Origin: Clostridiales bacterium
GTDB taxonomy: Bacteria > Bacillota > Clostridia > Tissierellales > Dethiosulfatibacteraceae
Direction: 5' to 3'
DNA: 34,635 nt
Assembly: GCA_003539375.1 (NCBI GenBank)
Contig: DPPH01000272.1
Span: 1-34,635 of the forward strand
Made by a program: the position numbers and the translations under genes. The notes under the pieces were generated by a model. The model made no database searches. It saw only the letters and a list, made by a program, of their open reading frames with translations, and was not told the DNA's origin. The number at the start of each line of letters is the position of its first letter. Within the stretch, counting starts at the first letter, position 1. Below are positions 31,921 through 34,635 of the stretch, in pieces.

Positions 31921-33471
31921 ATGAGAGCTTTAATAAGTGTGTCAGACAAAAAAGGAATAGTTGATTTGGCAAAAGAATTAAGAGACTTAAGCATAGAAAT
32001 ATTATCAACAGGTGGAACAGCTAAAAAATTAAGAGAAAATGGTATAGATGTAACAGACGTCTCTGAAATTACTGGATTTCCTGAATGTTTAAATGGTAGA
32101 GTTAAAACTTTACATCCTAAAATTCACGGAGGTCTATTGGCTTTGAGAGATAATGAAGATCATATGAGAGAAATATCTAAATTAGACATTGAACCCATTG
32201 ATTTAGTTATTGTAAACCTATACCCTTTTAAAGAAACAATAAAAAAAAGCAATGTAACTTTTGAAGAAGCGATTGAGAATATTGACATAGGTGGGCCAAC
32301 GATGTTGCGGTCAGCAGCAAAAAATTACACTAGTGTTTCCGTAGTAATAGATCCAAAGGATTACAGCTTGATAATTGAAGAACTTAAAAAAGAAAAAAAA
32401 GTTAGCAAAAAAACTAATTTGTACTTGGCATCAAAAGTATTTCAATATACCGCCCACTATGATGCTCTTATATTTGATTATTTAAAAAATCAAAACGAAG
32501 ATACTACTTATCCACAATACCTTACTCTAACCTATGAAAAAGTTCAAGACATGAGGTATGGAGAAAATCCACATCAAGAGGGATCATTTTATAAAGAAAT
32601 TTTAGGCACTGAAGGTAGTTTAGTCGAGGGTATTCAACTTCACGGAAAGGAAATGTCATTTAACAATATAAACGATACAAATGGAGCATTAGAGTTAATC
32701 AAAGAATTTAGTGAACCTACGGTTGTAGGGTGTAAACATGCTAATCCCTGTGGAGTTGGAAGTGGAAATAATATAATAGAAGCTTTTGATAAGGCTTATT
32801 TAGCAGATCCAGTATCAATTTTTGGTGGGATAATTATAGCTAATAGAGAAATAAATGAAGAAGTTGCAAAAAAAATAAATAAAATCTTTATAGAAATTGT
32901 TGTAGCTCCTTCTTATAACGAAGACGCATTGAATATACTAAAAGAAAAGAAAAACATTAGAATTATTGAGTTAAAAGAACTGGGCAAAAAAAATAAAAAG
33001 GGATATGACTTAAAAAAAGTAACCGGTGGTTTATTAATACAGGATAAAGATGATAAATTATTTAAAGAAGAAAACTACGAAATAGTTACCGAAAGAAAAC
33101 CTACAGAAGAAGAATTAGAAGATTTAATCTTTGCTTGGAAAACAGTAAAATATGTAAAATCTAATGGAATAGCTTTAGCTAAAAATAAACAATCAATAGG
33201 GATTGGTCCTGGACAGGTAAATAGAATATGGGCTTGTAAACAAGCAATAGAACATGCTGAAGAACATTTAGGTAAAGAAATATTAATAGGTTCCGTAATG
33301 GCGTCGGATGCATTTTTTCCTTTTGATGACAGTATTAAAGAAGCTAAAGAAGCAGGGGTTAAAGCAATTATCCAGCCGGGAGGATCAATAAGAGACGATG
33401 AAGTTATAAGAGCTTGTAATGAAGCTAATATAGCTATGATTTTCACAGGAATGAGGCATTTTAAACATTAA
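31921..33471 (+). CDS. purH: Bifunctional AICAR formyltransferase / IMP cyclohydrolase
   Basis: Catalyses the last two steps to IMP; 516 residues, normal for bacterial PurH. The N-terminal cyclohydrolase (about 1-190) has the MGS-like fold with ILSTGGTAKKL and CLNGRVKTLHPKIHGGLLA. The C-terminal formyltransferase has MRYGENPHQ, CKHANPCGVG with the catalytic Lys-His, SIFGGIIIANR, GIGPGQVNRIWA and MASDAFFPFDD, ending QPGGSIRDDEVI and IAMIFTGMRHFKH. AGGAGG precedes the ATG. purD starts 14 bases after its stop. Confidence 0.97.
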   Translation: MRALISVSDKKGIVDLAKELRDLSIEILSTGGTAKKLRENGIDVTDVSEITGFPECLNGRVKTLHPKIHGGLLALRDNEDHMREISKLDIEPIDLVIVNLYPFKETIKKSNVTFEEAIENIDIGGPTMLRSAAKNYTSVSVVIDPKDYSLIIEELKKEKKVSKKTNLYLASKVFQYTAHYDALIFDYLKNQNEDTTYPQYLTLTYEKVQDMRYGENPHQEGSFYKEILGTEGSLVEGIQLHGKEMSFNNINDTNGALELIKEFSEPTVVGCKHANPCGVGSGNNIIEAFDKAYLADPVSIFGGIIIANREINEEVAKKINKIFIEIVVAPSYNEDALNILKEKKNIRIIELKELGKKNKKGYDLKKVTGGLLIQDKDDKLFKEENYEIVTERKPTEEELEDLIFAWKTVKYVKSNGIALAKNKQSIGIGPGQVNRIWACKQAIEHAEEHLGKEILIGSVMASDAFFPFDDSIKEAKEAGVKAIIQPGGSIRDDEVIRACNEANIAMIFTGMRHFKH

Positions 33472-33485
33472 GAAAGGATGATTTT

Positions 33486-34635
33486 ATGAATATTATGGTT
33501 GTAGGCTCTGGAGGTAGAGAACATGTAATATGTTGGAAACTTTCACAAAGTAAAAAGGTAAATAAAATATATTGTATCCCGGGGAACGCAGGGATTGAAG
33601 ATAGTGCAGAATGTGTAGATATCAAAGTAGATGACTTTGACAAAATAATAGAATTTTCGCAAAAAAATCATATTGATCTTGCAGTAATAGGGCCAGAAGC
33701 CCCTTTAGTAGAAGGATTAGCTGATATATTAATAGAAAAAGATATTAAAGTATTTGGTCCGGTAAAAAAGGGAGCAAAGCTAGAAGGAAGTAAAATATAT
33801 TCTAAAGAATTTATGGAAAGATATGATATTCCTACTGCTAAATATAAAAAATTCAAAGATCCTTTAAAAGCAAAAAAATCTTTAAAAGAGTTCAAGCCAC
33901 CATATGTTCTAAAAGCCGATGGATTAGCGGCAGGTAAGGGCGTATTAATATGTTCTACTGAGTTAGAAGGTAAACAAGCAGTAGAGAAATTAATGGAAGA
34001 TAAAAAATTTGGGGATGCAGGAAAAAATATAATAATTGAAGAATTTCTAGATGGTATTGAAGGTTCACTCCTTTGTTTAGTAAGCAAAAATAAATTAATA
34101 CCAATGGAAAGTGCTAGGGATTATAAAAAAGCAAAGGATAATGATTTAGGTCTAAATACAGGAGGAATGGGATGTTTTTCTCCAAACCCTCTTTTTACGG
34201 AAGAACTAAAAAAACATATAAAGAAAAATATAACAGATAAAATAGAAATTGGTCTAAAAGAAGAAGGCATTGTATTTACTGGAATACTATTTATAGGTTT
34301 GATGATAAAAGACAATCAAGCCAAAGTTTTAGAATTTAATGTAAGGTTTGGAGACCCAGAAGCCCAGGTGGTTTTGCCTAGGCTAGATGGAGATTTATCT
34401 GATATTTTACTTAAAACAATAAGTGGAGAAATATCTTTGGATAATTTGAAATGGAAGGACGAAAAAGCTGTTGCAGTTATCTTGACTTCAGGAGGATATC
34501 CTGAAAAGTACGAAAAGGGATTAGAAATAAAAGGTCTAGATACAGTAGGTAAAGATGTTACAGTTTTTCACAGCGGTACTAAAAAAATTGATGAAAAGTA
34601 TTACACTGATGGGGGTAGAGTATTGGCTGGAAACG
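33486..34635 (+). CDS. purD: Phosphoribosylamine-glycine ligase (3' end outside window)
   Basis: Joins phosphoribosylamine and glycine using ATP (step 2). The first 383 codons are visible; the family is about 420 residues, so only a short C-terminal piece is missing. Motifs: VVGSGGREHVICWKL (5-19), PGNAGI, VIGPEAPLVEGLAD, the ATP-grasp loop LKADGLAAGKGVLIC, NTGGMGCFSP, EFNVRFGDPEAQ and VAVILTSGGYP. AAGGATG precedes the ATG. Last visible gene of the purine operon; whether more genes follow cannot be seen. Confidence 0.96.
   Translation, partial: MNIMVVGSGGREHVICWKLSQSKKVNKIYCIPGNAGIEDSAECVDIKVDDFDKIIEFSQKNHIDLAVIGPEAPLVEGLADILIEKDIKVFGPVKKGAKLEGSKIYSKEFMERYDIPTAKYKKFKDPLKAKKSLKEFKPPYVLKADGLAAGKGVLICSTELEGKQAVEKLMEDKKFGDAGKNIIIEEFLDGIEGSLLCLVSKNKLIPMESARDYKKAKDNDLGLNTGGMGCFSPNPLFTEELKKHIKKNITDKIEIGLKEEGIVFTGILFIGLMIKDNQAKVLEFNVRFGDPEAQVVLPRLDGDLSDILLKTISGEISLDNLKWKDEKAVAVILTSGGYPEKYEKGLEIKGLDTVGKDVTVFHSGTKKIDEKYYTDGGRVLAGN

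Noticed and set aside
33075..33446. 123-codon open frame on the minus strand inside purH
   Set aside because: Antisense shadow of the conserved formyltransferase domain.
1..34635. CRISPR arrays, tRNA or rRNA genes, insertion sequences, phage genes, toxin-antitoxin pairs
   Set aside because: Looked for and not seen; no regularly spaced repeats, transposase-like frames or terminal repeats were found by eye.

Overview
The window is AT-rich DNA (coding GC roughly 30-33% by eye) with Gram-positive signals: strong GGAGG-type ribosome binding sites, sigma-A promoters, a T-box leader, a guanine riboswitch, lipobox lipoproteins and a one-chain clostridial-type PurL. It looks like chromosomal DNA of an anaerobic low-GC Firmicute (Clostridia/Tissierellia-like); I cannot name the genus. 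I see no phage, insertion sequence, CRISPR array, tRNA or rRNA. The content is mostly housekeeping genes with interesting control regions.

Layout. (1) Positions 1-4181, minus strand: a polyamine uptake operon, XRE-cupin regulator > potA > potB > potC > potD, with potD cut off by the window start. A consensus promoter lies in the intergenic region shared with the next operon. (2) 4326-6394, plus: an OmpR-type response regulator and its histidine kinase. (3) 6441-8465: a flippase-like membrane protein and trpS, ended by a branched terminator. (4) 8553-9713: a stand-alone gap gene preceded by repeats that resemble the CggR operator; its protein has an unusual cofactor pocket. (5) 9721-12845: a valine T-box leader controlling a 56-residue membrane protein and valS. 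(6) 12895-18228: a guanine riboswitch controlling xpt and a four-gene BMP-type nucleoside ABC transporter. (7) 18241-19515, minus: a patatin-like lipase. (8) 19633-22507, plus: a small protein, a PHP phosphatase, a 57-residue membrane protein and a YtcJ-like amidohydrolase, ended by a strong terminator. (9) 22646 to the window end: de novo purine operon purL-K-E-C-F-M-N-H-D, with purD cut by the window end.

How the parts work together. Two purine routes lie in one stretch. The salvage and uptake operon (xpt plus transporter) carries a guanine OFF-switch. The biosynthetic operon supplies every step from PRPP to IMP except PurB (adenylosuccinate lyase), which must be elsewhere. It starts from a promoter only about 25 nt before purL, leaving no room for a riboswitch.

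The observations I consider most worth checking are the gap locus (CggR-like repeats without cggR, and an enzyme with Gly and Ala at the two positions that set NAD over NADP), the orphan small membrane protein under valine T-box control, and the differing control of the two purine operons. I did not find a convincing wholly new multi-gene system.
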